From contig JAOXSF010000012.1 of NCBI GenBank assembly GCA_025800125.1, forward strand, positions 1 through 47,358: DNA of 47,358 nucleotides, given 5' to 3'. This stretch comes from Marinobacterium sp. (GTDB taxonomy: Bacteria > Pseudomonadota > Gammaproteobacteria > Pseudomonadales > Balneatricaceae). This document shows, one piece after another, positions 33,667 to 43,178 of this stretch. A program made the translations under genes and the position numbers. The notes beneath the pieces are model-generated. The model was not told where the DNA came from and ran no database searches. It saw only the letters and a list, made by a program, of their open reading frames with translations. Numbering within the stretch: the first letter of the stretch is position 1; each line of letters opens with the position of its first letter.

Positions 33667-34085
33667 AGCCCCTCCTCCTGCAGCAATACCTTACGACGCC
33701 AGGTATAACTTTCATGGTCAAGGAAACTGAACACATCAAAGTCGTAGCTCAATTCCACCACAAACAGGCGTTCTTCGTTATTCAGCCCTTCCACCGCATC
33801 ACTGGACACATCCGCCAGCAGACGCACCCGCACTGTAGCGCGAGAGCTGTCAACAAAACCCAGCTGCTCCAACCGCTGCCGAAACAGACGACCAGTATCA
33901 TTACGGTCCAGTGCCGGGTCTATGCGTACCTGATAGGTGGTGCTGGAAAGCGCATAACTGAGCACCATCTCACCACACAGCACCCGCAAACCTTCCAGCC
34001 CAACCAGTAGCGTAAACATCAGGACAGGCAGCAACAGCGCAACCTCTACCGCCAGAAACCCACGCTGCTTCAGCAACCGGCTCAT
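33663..34085 (-). CDS. tadE: TadE-like minor pseudopilin
   Basis: 140 residues. Leader MSRLLKQRG followed by FLAVEVALLLPVLMFTLLVG, the classical TadE cleavage region with Glu5. The short beta-rich periplasmic part follows. Four-base overlaps with tadD and tadF. Confidence 0.9.
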   Translation of the reverse strand: MSRLLKQRGFLAVEVALLLPVLMFTLLVGLEGLRVLCGEMVLSYALSSTTYQVRIDPALDRNDTGRLFRQRLEQLGFVDSSRATVRVRLLADVSSDAVEGLNNEERLFVVELSYDFDVFSFLDHESYTWRRKVLLQEEGL

Positions 34086-35017
34086 GGCTGCACCACCACG
34101 GCGCTTGTCCGGGCGTTTGCTTCAGCAGAATTCTGGTCTACACCTGACTGCTGGCCTGAATTTAGCCGCTGGTATTCTGTGCCTGAGTGCTGCCCCTGTG
34201 TCCTTAACCAGTGAAAATACGCCAGATTCTGCTGTTGCTGCTCCGGCTCCTGCGCTGTCATGACCGCCCGGGCCTGACCATCCGCCCCCAGCAGACCCAG
34301 TGCAACGGCCAGGTTATTGCGTACTTTGGCACTGGCACGGCCGCTGCGTACCAGCGGATAGAGCAGATCAACCGTCTGCTGTGGCTGGCCTGCCAGCAGA
34401 TGTGACAGCGCCAGGTTATTGCGAAATTCCTGGTTACCCGGCTGCAACGCCATCGCTTCACGATAGTATTGCTGCGCCTGGCGATGGCGATTTTGCAGAT
34501 CAGCGGTCACACCCAGGCTATTAAGGGTCAGCGGGTCTTCGCTGTTCAGTTGCCAAGCCTGCTCCAATGCTTCACGGGCCTGGGCTAACTGCTGCTCTGC
34601 CAGCCGGGTACGACCGATTCCACGCCAGGCCTCAGCCATGGTTGGTGCCAGCTCCAATGCCTTTTGATAGTGATGCAATGCCAGTTCAAACTGCTGATCA
34701 GCGCTGGCGGCGTCGGCCAGTTCACAGTGTAACGGTGCCTGGCCTGGCAATGCAGCCAGCAGTTCACGGTAGAGCTTTATCGCTGCCGCGTGCTGGCCAT
34801 TGCTCGCTGCAATCTGCGCTAAGCGATAACGCTCATCCAGCGCCTGTTCACTGGTCTGTTCAGCCTGCGGTAGCCGTTTTTCAGTGCTGGAACCACAACC
34901 ACTGCCAAGCAACAGCGATGCACCCAGCAAGGTGGCAGCCAGGGCACGACCAGCATAGCGATAATGCCCGCAATCAGTACGCCGCAATGCAGCGGGTAGC
35001 ACAGACAGTATGTTCAT
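34082..35017 (-). CDS. tadD: TadD-like TPR lipoprotein
   Basis: 311 residues. Lipobox LLGSGC at about 36-41 after a long basic lead; then about five tetratricopeptide repeats (for example LHHYQKALELAPTMAEAW, YYREAMALQPGNQEFRNNL). TadD acts as a pilotin for the Tad secretin in studied systems. The C-terminal 40 residues are Gln/Ser-rich and unstructured. Four-base overlap with tadC. Confidence 0.92.
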   Translation of the reverse strand: MNILSVLPAALRRTDCGHYRYAGRALAATLLGASLLLGSGCGSSTEKRLPQAEQTSEQALDERYRLAQIAASNGQHAAAIKLYRELLAALPGQAPLHCELADAASADQQFELALHHYQKALELAPTMAEAWRGIGRTRLAEQQLAQAREALEQAWQLNSEDPLTLNSLGVTADLQNRHRQAQQYYREAMALQPGNQEFRNNLALSHLLAGQPQQTVDLLYPLVRSGRASAKVRNNLAVALGLLGADGQARAVMTAQEPEQQQQNLAYFHWLRTQGQHSGTEYQRLNSGQQSGVDQNSAEANARTSAVVVQP

Positions 35018-35913
35018 TGCAGGCTCCGTATCAGGGTGATAATTGGCGGCCCGGCAATCAACACCACCAGTGGAAACATAATCAGCAACATCAACGGCAG
35101 GCTCATACGGGCCGGGATTTTCCCCAGCCGCTCCTCAAGCCGCAGTAGCTGTAAATGGCGCATATCCGCTGCCAGCTGACGCAGGGTCGGTGCCACCGGG
35201 CTACCAAAACGCTCTGCCTGGATCAGGGTAAAAACCATCTGCTCAACCTCTTCCACCTGCACGCGCCAGGCCAGGTCTTCCATCACTTTCTGGCGGTCAG
35301 GCAATACCTGCAATTCTGCTTCAGTAGCCAGCAACTCACGGGAGAGGTCCGGGGCAACCGTGCGTAACTCTTCGCCCACACGGCGAAACGCGCGGTCAAT
35401 GTTCATACCGGCTTCCAGACAGATCACCAGCAAGTCCATTGCATCGGGTACGGTGGCAGATATTTTGCCGGAGATCTCTTTAGCGCGCCGTTGCAGATAG
35501 AACTCCGGCAACATGCTGCCCAGCACCAGTGCCACAATGGCAAATAGCAGCTGTAACAACATGGTTGGCTGTGGCAACAGCAGCCAGGAGGCCAGTGCCA
35601 GCAGTAACGCTACGCAAAGCTTTGCTGTCACCAGCCACCGCAACGCATCAGGGCTACGGAACCCCGCCTGTTGCAACATCTGTTGCAACTTGACCTTCTC
35701 AGAACGGGAGGCTTCAGCCTGACGCAATGCAGCATGGCGCTGTGGCTGGCCCTCCGGACGCTGTTTACGACTGCGGCGGTTAAACCCGGCCGTTGCAGCT
35801 GGGGCAATCATCAACAATCGACTGTTCAACAAATCAAGTCGCTGACCACGACGACGCATCAGCATCAACAGCAATGCACCGGACAGCATCAGAGCTGAGG
35901 AAATAAACAGCAT
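35014..35913 (-). CDS. tadC: Tad platform protein TadC
   Basis: Inner-membrane GspF-type protein, 299 residues, partner of TadB. T2SSF domain with ERFGSPVAPTLRQLAADMR and the SLPLMLLIMFPLVVLIAGPP C-terminal helix. Basic loop with RRSRKQRPEGQPQRH after the first helix. Starts one base after the tadB stop. Confidence 0.94.
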   Translation of the reverse strand: MLFISSALMLSGALLLMLMRRRGQRLDLLNSRLLMIAPAATAGFNRRSRKQRPEGQPQRHAALRQAEASRSEKVKLQQMLQQAGFRSPDALRWLVTAKLCVALLLALASWLLLPQPTMLLQLLFAIVALVLGSMLPEFYLQRRAKEISGKISATVPDAMDLLVICLEAGMNIDRAFRRVGEELRTVAPDLSRELLATEAELQVLPDRQKVMEDLAWRVQVEEVEQMVFTLIQAERFGSPVAPTLRQLAADMRHLQLLRLEERLGKIPARMSLPLMLLIMFPLVVLIAGPPIITLIRSLQ

Positions 35914-35914
35914 C

Positions 35915-36925
35915 TCAGACCCTCGTCATCCGGTTGATAATTAACAACCCAACCAGCACGCTGCCGGTAACATAGGCCAGCAACTTCTGGCCCGTCGGGT
36001 CATCCAGCAGGAAATTAAACGTTTGCGGGCTATTGAAGTAGAGCCAGCCCATCATGGCAGCGGGCAGTGCGGCCACAAACAAAGCGGAGGTGCGCGGCTG
36101 CGCTGTCAGTGTCTGAACTTTCTGCAAGGTAGTTTTATGTTGCTGCATAGAGCGGCCCAGCCGATTCAACACTTCTGCCAACTGGCCACCACTTTCCAGG
36201 TTCAGGGTAACCGCCACCACAAAGTAACGCAGCCGTAATGAAGGCACGCGCCAGGCCAGTTCGGCCAGTAACTCGGTCATCGGAATACCGATCTGCTGAC
36301 GTTCAACCAGACGACGAAACTCATCACCCACCGGGCCAGTTTCTGCCCCGGCAACGTGCTCAAACGCCTGCGGCAACGAGCTACCGGCACTGATCGCACG
36401 GGCGATCATCTCCAGCGCCACCGGAAAACGGTCTTCAAACTGTTCAATACGGCGCTGCTCCAGCCAGCGTAGCAACAGCCAGGGCAGCACTGTGGACGCC
36501 AGCAGTAAACCCGCCATCACACCGGGCGCTCCCCAGCCCCTCAATAGAAACGGCACCACAACCAGCATGACCAGCCAGCCTGTCAGCACCAGTCGACTGC
36601 CCTTTTCACCCAGCAACAGCTGTAAACGCTGCCAGCGCTGGCGCAGACCACCGGCATCCAGCGCCCGGAATAACTGACCATCCAGCGAGGTATGCTGCTC
36701 ACTGATACCGGCACCAATTGAGGCTAGCCTGGCCTTAAGCTGTTTCTGGCGCGGCTCCTCACGGGCCAGTAACCAGCCCAACAACACCAGCAGCCCCGCC
36801 AGCAATACAATCAGCCACCACAGCGTCATACTGATCAACGTTGTATCCCCCACACCCCATTCACCCGCGCCATCACAGCAACTGTCACATGCTTCCAGGC
36901 CCGAGTGTTCAGACCCGGCCTCCAT
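35915..36925 (-). CDS. tadB: Tad platform protein TadB
   Basis: Inner-membrane GspF-type protein, 336 residues from the first ATG, which overlaps tadA by 17 bases. The first 32 residues (Cys and Gly rich) do not look like TadB, so the true start may be Met33 at 36829 (MTLWWLIVLLAGLLVLLGW). Neither has a well-spaced ribosome site. T2SSF domain with ARAISAGSSLPQAFEHVA and LNLESGGQLAEVLNRLGRSM is clear. Confidence 0.92.
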   Translation of the reverse strand: MEAGSEHSGLEACDSCCDGAGEWGVGDTTLISMTLWWLIVLLAGLLVLLGWLLAREEPRQKQLKARLASIGAGISEQHTSLDGQLFRALDAGGLRQRWQRLQLLLGEKGSRLVLTGWLVMLVVVPFLLRGWGAPGVMAGLLLASTVLPWLLLRWLEQRRIEQFEDRFPVALEMIARAISAGSSLPQAFEHVAGAETGPVGDEFRRLVERQQIGIPMTELLAELAWRVPSLRLRYFVVAVTLNLESGGQLAEVLNRLGRSMQQHKTTLQKVQTLTAQPRTSALFVAALPAAMMGWLYFNSPQTFNFLLDDPTGQKLLAYVTGSVLVGLLIINRMTRV

Positions 36926-38444
36926 GGGGCAGCATCTGATGAATCAGTTGTTGCAGTTCGGCTTCACGACCAAAATAACGTGCCCGTTCCATAAACTGCG
37001 GCTGTACGCCGTTGCTGCGATACTGGCCCAGCAAGCGTCCCTGCTGTTCCTCTTCCAGCTGGAAACTGAACAGCTCCTGCAACAGAATGACATCCTGCTC
37101 CATACCGACAACTTCGCTGATGCTGGAGATACGTCGCACACCGTCACGCATACGAGACACCTGCACCACCAGCTGCACCGAGCCGGCAATCTGCTGACGC
37201 AGCGCCAGCGATGGCAGACGGGTGTCTGCCATCATCAGCATATTTTCCAGTCGAATCAGCGCATCACGGGGGCTATTGGCATGCAGGGTTGACATGGAAC
37301 CGTCGTGGCCTGTGTTCATCGCCTGCAGCATCTCCAGTGCTTCACCGCCACGCACCTCACCCAGAATGATGCGGTCTGGCCGCATTCGCAGGGCATTACG
37401 TAGCAATTCACGCTGCGACACCGCTACCGTGCCCTCCATACTGGCGGGGCGGGTTTCCAGCCGCACAACGTGGGGTTGTTGCAGTTTCAATTCCGCAGCA
37501 TCTTCAATCGTGACAATGCGTTCGCGGGGGGAAATATGCTGTGACAATGCGTTCAACAAAGTGGTTTTACCGGCACCTGTACCACCGGAAATCAGAATAT
37601 TAAGCCGCAGTGATGCTACCAGCCCCAGCAACCTGGCCATGGTTTCAGACATCGCCCCCTTCTCTGCCAGTTGCAGCAATGAGATCTGGTCACGGCTGAA
37701 CTTACGGATCGACATGCAGGTGCCATCCAGTGACAGCGGAGGAATCACCACGTTGACACGGCTGCCATCGGCCAGTCGAGCATCCACCATCGGGCTGGTC
37801 TCATCCACCCGGCGACCGATACGGCCGACGATGCGCCGGGCGACATTCAGCAAATGCTGCTCATCACGGAAGCGCAGCCTCACCTGCTCCAGCAAGCCTT
37901 TACGCTCAACAAAAATCTGGTCAAAGCGATTGACCATAATATCGGTAATTTCCAGGTCTTCCAGCAGCTGCTGAATCGGGCCAATACCGAGCATGTCGTC
38001 CAGCAGATCATTCACCAGCCGGTGCTGTTCATCTCTGGAGAGTGGGATACGGTGCTGTTGTGCCATCTCGTCGATGCCACTCAGAATGCGCTGGCGCAGT
38101 TCATCACGTTCCAGCTGCACTGCGACTACCGGGTCGATACGCTCCAGCACTTCACGCCGTAGCAGATCCATCTCGGCTGAGTGGCCACTGAGTACGGGTG
38201 TTGTCAGCGCAGGCAGCCCGACATCCGTTCCCTCAACCATCGCGCTGCCAGCAACAACGGTGCTGGCAACCTGTGACGGAGCTGTCGACTCTGCGGCATG
38301 TTTCACCCGTGCCAGCGGCGACGGGCTGGCCACGGCTTCCTTAAGTGCATTATCCTGAGGTGTCGTAGCCTGAAAGGCAGACGCCTCAACGCTATCAGAG
38401 GGCACCGCCGCTGGCTGCGGCACTGAACGCTTACGTCCGAACAT
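36909..38444 (-). CDS. tadA: Tad pilus assembly ATPase TadA/CpaF
   Basis: VirB11/PilT-type hexameric ATPase that drives Flp assembly. 511 residues: a disordered lead to about 85, the N-terminal domain to about 260, then Walker A SGGTGAGKTT at 286-295, RIVTIEDAAELKL, Walker B/Asp box MRPDRIILGEVRGGE and His box HDGSMSTLHANSPRD. Overlaps tadZ by 14 bases. Confidence 0.97.
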   Translation of the reverse strand: MFGRKRSVPQPAAVPSDSVEASAFQATTPQDNALKEAVASPSPLARVKHAAESTAPSQVASTVVAGSAMVEGTDVGLPALTTPVLSGHSAEMDLLRREVLERIDPVVAVQLERDELRQRILSGIDEMAQQHRIPLSRDEQHRLVNDLLDDMLGIGPIQQLLEDLEITDIMVNRFDQIFVERKGLLEQVRLRFRDEQHLLNVARRIVGRIGRRVDETSPMVDARLADGSRVNVVIPPLSLDGTCMSIRKFSRDQISLLQLAEKGAMSETMARLLGLVASLRLNILISGGTGAGKTTLLNALSQHISPRERIVTIEDAAELKLQQPHVVRLETRPASMEGTVAVSQRELLRNALRMRPDRIILGEVRGGEALEMLQAMNTGHDGSMSTLHANSPRDALIRLENMLMMADTRLPSLALRQQIAGSVQLVVQVSRMRDGVRRISSISEVVGMEQDVILLQELFSFQLEEEQQGRLLGQYRSNGVQPQFMERARYFGREAELQQLIHQMLPHGGRV

Positions 38445-39663
38445 CAGATGGCTCCGGCTTCAGACGTTGCAGCAGACGGGTTAACGGATTATGGCGACTG
38501 ACAACCGCCTTATGACCCAGCAAATCTTCAGCCAGTGCAGCAATCTGCTGGCTCAGGCGATGACTCTGGCTGACCAGCGGCACACCCAGGTCCTGCGCCT
38601 GAGCAGTACGTTCGGGCATCCAGGGCAGGACAAAATCAACCGGGCGGCGCAGCGTCTGTTCAACCTGAGCCTGACTGATCATGCAGTGTTTTTCGGGACG
38701 GGTGTAATTCAGCACCAGTAAGGTACGCTGTCCAGCAGCATCCTCACCCAGTTGCTGCAATAACTCGGTTGCATCGCGCAGTGTGCTGAGTCCGGGCTCA
38801 AGCACAACCACCCGCAGCTCAGCTTCCAGCAGCAGTTGACGAGACAGCCCGGACTGGCTGCGAGGCAAGTCCAGCACCACCCGACTGTGTAATTCGCACA
38901 GCTGGCGGATGCGTTGACGGGCTGTGTCCGGGTCTGGTGGTAAACGGGCATGACGGTTTTTGTAAACAGACAAGCGCTCCGCCAACTGTTCACCGGCACG
39001 CTCCAGTAGTTGCAGATCTTCAATATCTTCGACGCGGGTCATCACCCGTTCCAGCCGATCACTGGCAGTAAAACCCAGTAAAAGATCAAGATCGCCCTGG
39101 TGCAGGTCGAGGTCCAGCAATGCGGTACTGGCACGCAAGGTCTGCGAAAGATGCCAGGCCAGATTAGCCGCCAGCAATGTCACACCAACACCGCCACGAC
39201 AGCCATACACGGCGATACGCTTACCCCGCACCTGATCAACGGCGGGCTGCTCACCCAGCGCCACCCGCGCAGCATACTGATAACGGTCTGCATCCAGCGG
39301 CAACGGCAGATATTCACTGACGCCCATCTGCATCATGCGCTGGTAGAAACCGATGTCGTTATGGCTGCCCACCACAATCACCCGGGTGTGCGCTTCACAA
39401 TAATTCGCCAGCTGATCGAGTGCCTGTAGCGGTTCAGCTTCAGCACAAATGTCCAACACCAGTAGCTCAGGCGAGCGCTGACTACGGCAATAACGAATGG
39501 CTGCGCCAATGCCACCCTGACTGACATAATGCTGATAACGGCTCAGGTGGGCCCCCACCTGCTGCAACTGTTGCGCTGTTTCAGCACTACCAGCAAAGGC
39601 CGCCAACAGTGGACGCTGTTCGTTACGTGGGCCACTCACGGTTAATCGGGTTCCAACTGCCAT
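38431..39663 (-). CDS. tadZ: Tad localisation protein TadZ/CpaE
   Basis: Polar localiser of the Tad machine. 410 residues: an atypical receiver-like domain (about 15-140), then a ParA/MinD-like ATPase domain. The deviant Walker A is G154-C-R-G-G-V-G-V-T162: the usual Lys before Thr is Val. This loss is common in TadZ-type proteins and suggests weak or no ATP hydrolysis. Start ATG overlaps the cpaD stop by one base (TAATG). Confidence 0.93.
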   Translation of the reverse strand: MAVGTRLTVSGPRNEQRPLLAAFAGSAETAQQLQQVGAHLSRYQHYVSQGGIGAAIRYCRSQRSPELLVLDICAEAEPLQALDQLANYCEAHTRVIVVGSHNDIGFYQRMMQMGVSEYLPLPLDADRYQYAARVALGEQPAVDQVRGKRIAVYGCRGGVGVTLLAANLAWHLSQTLRASTALLDLDLHQGDLDLLLGFTASDRLERVMTRVEDIEDLQLLERAGEQLAERLSVYKNRHARLPPDPDTARQRIRQLCELHSRVVLDLPRSQSGLSRQLLLEAELRVVVLEPGLSTLRDATELLQQLGEDAAGQRTLLVLNYTRPEKHCMISQAQVEQTLRRPVDFVLPWMPERTAQAQDLGVPLVSQSHRLSQQIAALAEDLLGHKAVVSRHNPLTRLLQRLKPEPSDVRT

Positions 39664-40355
39664 TACTGTTGCCCCGTACCATTGGTACCGACAGGGTTCA
39701 CTTCATTACCTGCCACACCTTCCAGACCATTATTCGCCGACAGCGATGTCACACCATGTTGCAGATAAAGCCGCATGGCGTTAGATGCACGGGCACCACT
39801 GGCTGGGCCCAGCTCCTTACCTTTCACCAGTTCTCGGGGGTCGCTCACCATCATGGCGAGATTACTGGCCGTCGCGCAGCCAAAGCTGGGGCTACGCGAC
39901 TGCTGATGAACCGGTGTACCAGAAGCATGATTATTACCAGGACAGTCCGGGGTGCGGGCAACAAAATACTCTGTCGTTACCTGCACCTGACGCACTGCCC
40001 CCGCTGCCTGCTTGCGATAACGCACCTGCGCAGCGGCAATACCCAGCTGTTTCATCCAGCGCTCCAGCTGACGACGCTCGTCAACAGCACCTTGCTGCAC
40101 AATCACCAGTCGCTGATTAATCAACGGGCCGTGGCTACGCAGAAAGTCTGTCAGTGCCTGACGATCCTGCTTGTCCAGCTGACGGCCAGCAAGATTGATG
40201 GTAAAGCGGTATGCCACCGGTCTGACCTGCACCGCATGAGCAGGTGTCTGGGCCTGGCCGGAAATGTAAGGATGTTGCTGCGCACGATCCAGCTGGCTAC
40301 AACCGGCCAGTAGCAGACTGGCCAGACCAAAGACGCCAAATGTAGTTCTGTTCAT
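39663..40355 (-). CDS. cpaD: CpaD/RcpB-like Tad lipoprotein
   Basis: 230 residues. Lipobox LLLAGC with Cys19, then the CpaD domain with FGCATASNLAMMVSDPRELVKG near the C-terminus, the most conserved stretch of the family. Outer-membrane accessory of the secretin. Follows cpaC after 45 bases. Confidence 0.92.
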   Translation of the reverse strand: MNRTTFGVFGLASLLLAGCSQLDRAQQHPYISGQAQTPAHAVQVRPVAYRFTINLAGRQLDKQDRQALTDFLRSHGPLINQRLVIVQQGAVDERRQLERWMKQLGIAAAQVRYRKQAAGAVRQVQVTTEYFVARTPDCPGNNHASGTPVHQQSRSPSFGCATASNLAMMVSDPRELVKGKELGPASGARASNAMRLYLQHGVTSLSANNGLEGVAGNEVNPVGTNGTGQQ

Positions 40356-40400
40356 TCTGTATTCCTGTCTGCAAGTAGCCCAAGCGGCTGGTATCAGATG

Positions 40401-41903
40401 TCAGTAATAAAAGCCGTTTTCGCCCAGCAAACGGGGTGCTTCGGGTGCCAGTTCAACACCTGCCGCCGCACGCTGTGGTTTCAGAATGCGACCGTTGAGC
40501 ATACGTTCCAGATCACTGTAGGGCTGGTAACCATCCTGGGGCAGCTGATACTGACGACTGCTGGTCGGGCGCACGGTGTAAACCGTAGCGATAATCACCA
40601 GCTCGGTTTCGCGGCGCTCGAAGCGGTCGGAACGGAACAGACTGCCCAGAATAGGCACGTCAGCCAGATAGGGCATCTGCGCCAGGTTGGTGTTTTCGGT
40701 GCTCTGCAACAGGCCAGCTAGCGCAAAGCTCTGGCCGCTGGCCAGTTCGATGGTGGTATCTGCTTCACGGGTGGTCACACCGGGCACACGGGTACCGGCA
40801 ATTTCAACACTGTTGGTCGTCGACAGTTCACTGACACGGGGACGGATGCGCAGGTTAATACGGTCACCACGTGTCACGGTAGGCGTCACATCCAGCCGGA
40901 CACCGAACTCCTGGTTATTGATGGTCGCCTGACCATTGTTGTCCACCAGCGGAATCGGCAAGTTACCACCGGCCAGAAAACTGGCAGACTCACCTGACAG
41001 TGCAGTCAGATTAGGTTCAGCCAGTACATTCACCAGCCCTTCTGTTGCCAGCGCATCCAGCATGCCGGTCAGCTGCCCCCCCTGCACGGAAGCCAGACTG
41101 CCCAGGTTGGCATCCGCCCAGTCAATCTGATACCCCAGACCTACCTGGCCATTCACCAGAGTGCCATTGACCATGGACCCCCAACGAAAACCGAAGCGAT
41201 TGGAAACCGTGCGAGAAATCTCTGCTACCCGAACCCGGATGTTAACCTGCTGTGGCGCGGCAATAGTGAGCTGGTTAATTACCGTTGCACTGACATTGAC
41301 CGTCCCCCCGGCTGCGCCAGACTGACTGTCATCACTGCTGTCGGAACCACCACTGCTGGATGTCCATTTAAAGGTGCTTGCGTCCGCTACCGGCGCAGAA
41401 AAGGTTTCTGCCAGGGTGATAATCGCCTCAGCCGTAGCCGCATCAGGCACCAGGCCTTTAACAAACAGGCGACCCGCATAAGAACTGACATCTATATCAA
41501 GATCGGGGTACTGCTTGCGCAGCAACTGGGAAAGCCGTGGCAGATCATGAACAATCTCAACATCGGCTTCATAAATGGGCTGATCATACTCATCCAGCGC
41601 ATACAGTGTGGTCAGGCCTGCCCGTTTACCGAACACGATCACACTGTTAGACGAGGGAGCCTGAAAGTTGGCAATTAACGGGTCAGAGATAAACACTGCC
41701 TGAGCCGGATAAGGCAGATGAATCAAGCGAGCCTGCGACAAGGTAATGGTCAGTCGCTCTTTTGCCTGCACTGGCACAGACAGCAGCAGACAGGCGGTAA
41801 CACTCGCCACTAACAGGCATCGTCCCCATAAACGCATCAACACAGAAGGCGTTAATACCGAGGACATTAATACAGAGGGCATCAATAGACGATTAACGGT
41901 CAT
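40401..41903 (-). CDS. cpaC: Tad secretin CpaC/RcpA
   Basis: Outer-membrane channel for the Flp pilus, 500 residues. The extended signal peptide region (about 47 residues, ending VPVQA) starts with a doubled LMPSVLM/LTPSVLM stretch from 15-bp DNA repeats, so an internal Met such as Met23 may be the original start. BON domain about 100-175, a Ser/Asp-rich loop (SSSGGSDSSDDSQSG), then the secretin domain with YLADVPILGSLFRSDRF. Overlaps cpaB by 11 bases. Confidence 0.95.
   Translation of the reverse strand: MTVNRLLMPSVLMSSVLTPSVLMRLWGRCLLVASVTACLLLSVPVQAKERLTITLSQARLIHLPYPAQAVFISDPLIANFQAPSSNSVIVFGKRAGLTTLYALDEYDQPIYEADVEIVHDLPRLSQLLRKQYPDLDIDVSSYAGRLFVKGLVPDAATAEAIITLAETFSAPVADASTFKWTSSSGGSDSSDDSQSGAAGGTVNVSATVINQLTIAAPQQVNIRVRVAEISRTVSNRFGFRWGSMVNGTLVNGQVGLGYQIDWADANLGSLASVQGGQLTGMLDALATEGLVNVLAEPNLTALSGESASFLAGGNLPIPLVDNNGQATINNQEFGVRLDVTPTVTRGDRINLRIRPRVSELSTTNSVEIAGTRVPGVTTREADTTIELASGQSFALAGLLQSTENTNLAQMPYLADVPILGSLFRSDRFERRETELVIIATVYTVRPTSSRQYQLPQDGYQPYSDLERMLNGRILKPQRAAAGVELAPEAPRLLGENGFYY
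41835..41890. repeat. 15-bp degenerate tandem repeat at the cpaC start
   Basis: CATCAACACAGAAGG, CGTTAATACCGAGGA, CATTAATACAGAGGG and part of a fourth unit. Encodes the repeated SVLM motif ahead of the CpaC signal peptide. More diverged than the other repeats here. Confidence 0.75.
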
Positions 41904-42882
41904 TATCCTGCTCTTTCTTCTCTCGGTCCTGGCCTATAAATTCAATCCCTTCTGCTCGCATCAGCAACATGCCAGGCTGTGCGCCTGCCAGCCGGACTTC
42001 CGGCACCAGGTCACTGAGGTTCAGTGACGGTTGCGCATCCTGACTGCCGTCACGGGGCTGTCCCTGGCCAGGTTCATCCGGGTTACTGACACTAAGGCTC
42101 AGCGACGCCATCATCTGAGTTGCCAATACCAGTTTTTCTGCCTGATCAGGCAAAACTTCCAGCGTAGCGGAGGAGTCCTGAGGGAAACGGTCTTTATCAG
42201 CAAACACATCTTCGATGGTGCCGATCCGTGAAATACCACTGTTAAGCGCCAGCACTCGCACACCATATAAAAGCGTGCGAGTACGCAGTGCCTGCACATC
42301 TTCAAAACGACGGCCTGACCCTTTATTAAGGTAACTGCTGAGAATCACATCCACCGTGTCGCCCGGCGCAACCAGCCCCGAACTGGCCATCACCCGGTTA
42401 ACGGGTACTGACACAGCACGGTAGCCGGGTCGCACCAGCGCAGCCAGATAGCCACTGTCACCGGCATCCAGTAACACCGCATCGGTCAGTGGCTCGCCGG
42501 CTGAAACAGCACGCCGTAACACCGAACCGGACAGGCTTTCCAGTTCTACGTTTTCATCGTCTTTTAACAACGGGCCAATCAGTGAAGACACTTCGCTGTC
42601 GGTAAATTCACGCCACTGCAAGTCATCCAGCGCAACAAATGTGCCTGCGGGTAATGCCTTGCGTGCCACCAGCGCCCAGACTTTGTTCTCAGGCTCATCA
42701 ATGACGACAGGCTCCAGCACCGGCTCAACAACAACCGGCTCTGGCTCAGACACCGGTGCAGGTACGCTGACTGGCACAGGCACAGCAGGTTTAGGAGAAG
42801 GCTTAACCAGCTGCCAGGCAACGCCCAGAAAACCAGCAATCACCAGGACAAAGGCGAACCAGATAATTTTTCGTGCAGTCAT
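41893..42882 (-). CDS. cpaB: Flp pilus assembly protein CpaB/RcpC
   Basis: Bitopic protein of the Tad system, 329 residues: membrane helix at about 6-26, Pro/Val-rich linker at 28-62, SAF domain at about 68-135 (ALVARKALPAGTFVALDDL) and the RcpC/CpaB domain with VRPGYRAVSVPVNR and VAPGDTVDVILSS. In family members it helps stabilise the pilus at the secretin. Follows flp after 77 bases containing a hairpin. Confidence 0.95.
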   Translation of the reverse strand: MTARKIIWFAFVLVIAGFLGVAWQLVKPSPKPAVPVPVSVPAPVSEPEPVVVEPVLEPVVIDEPENKVWALVARKALPAGTFVALDDLQWREFTDSEVSSLIGPLLKDDENVELESLSGSVLRRAVSAGEPLTDAVLLDAGDSGYLAALVRPGYRAVSVPVNRVMASSGLVAPGDTVDVILSSYLNKGSGRRFEDVQALRTRTLLYGVRVLALNSGISRIGTIEDVFADKDRFPQDSSATLEVLPDQAEKLVLATQMMASLSLSVSNPDEPGQGQPRDGSQDAQPSLNLSDLVPEVRLAGAQPGMLLMRAEGIEFIGQDREKKEQDNDR

Positions 42883-42933
42883 GGAGGGTCAGTCATACAG
42901 ACCGGTGGCTACCGGCACAGAGGTGGTCAGAGA

Positions 42934-42956
42934 AACGCCCGAACAGGACGGGCGTT
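42934..42956 (-). terminator. Hairpin after flp, probable partial terminator
   Basis: On the minus strand AACGCCCG, 7-base loop, CGGGCGTT, followed by TCTCT. It lies between flp and cpaB. It would let flp be made in excess over the rest of the operon. Confidence 0.65.
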
Positions 42957-42959
42957 CTA

Positions 42960-43148
42960 TCAGTTGGCGCTGGAGCTGCCTTCAATATCTTCAGCAATCG
43001 CTTTGAACTTCGACGTAACCGCCTTGTTCAGATCACTGTCGTTGCCCGCCACCGCAATCAAAAGCGTTGCCAGCGCCGCCGCCAGCAGCGCATATTCAAT
43101 GGCAGTAACGCCTTTCTGCTTGCGGTAGATTCGTGTCAATTTACTCAT
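42960..43148 (-). CDS. flp: Flp-type IVb major pilin
   Basis: 62-residue prepilin. Leader MSKLTRIYRKQKG, cut after Gly13, then VTAIEYALLAAALATLLIAV with the Flp-type Glu18-Tyr19 pair (mature Glu5-Tyr6). The short hydrophilic tail is EGSSSAN. AAGGA lies eight bases before the ATG. First gene of the Tad operon. Confidence 0.97.
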   Translation of the reverse strand: MSKLTRIYRKQKGVTAIEYALLAAALATLLIAVAGNDSDLNKAVTSKFKAIAEDIEGSSSAN

Positions 43149-43178
43149 AAGTCCATTCCTTCATCTTACAGCGGAAAG

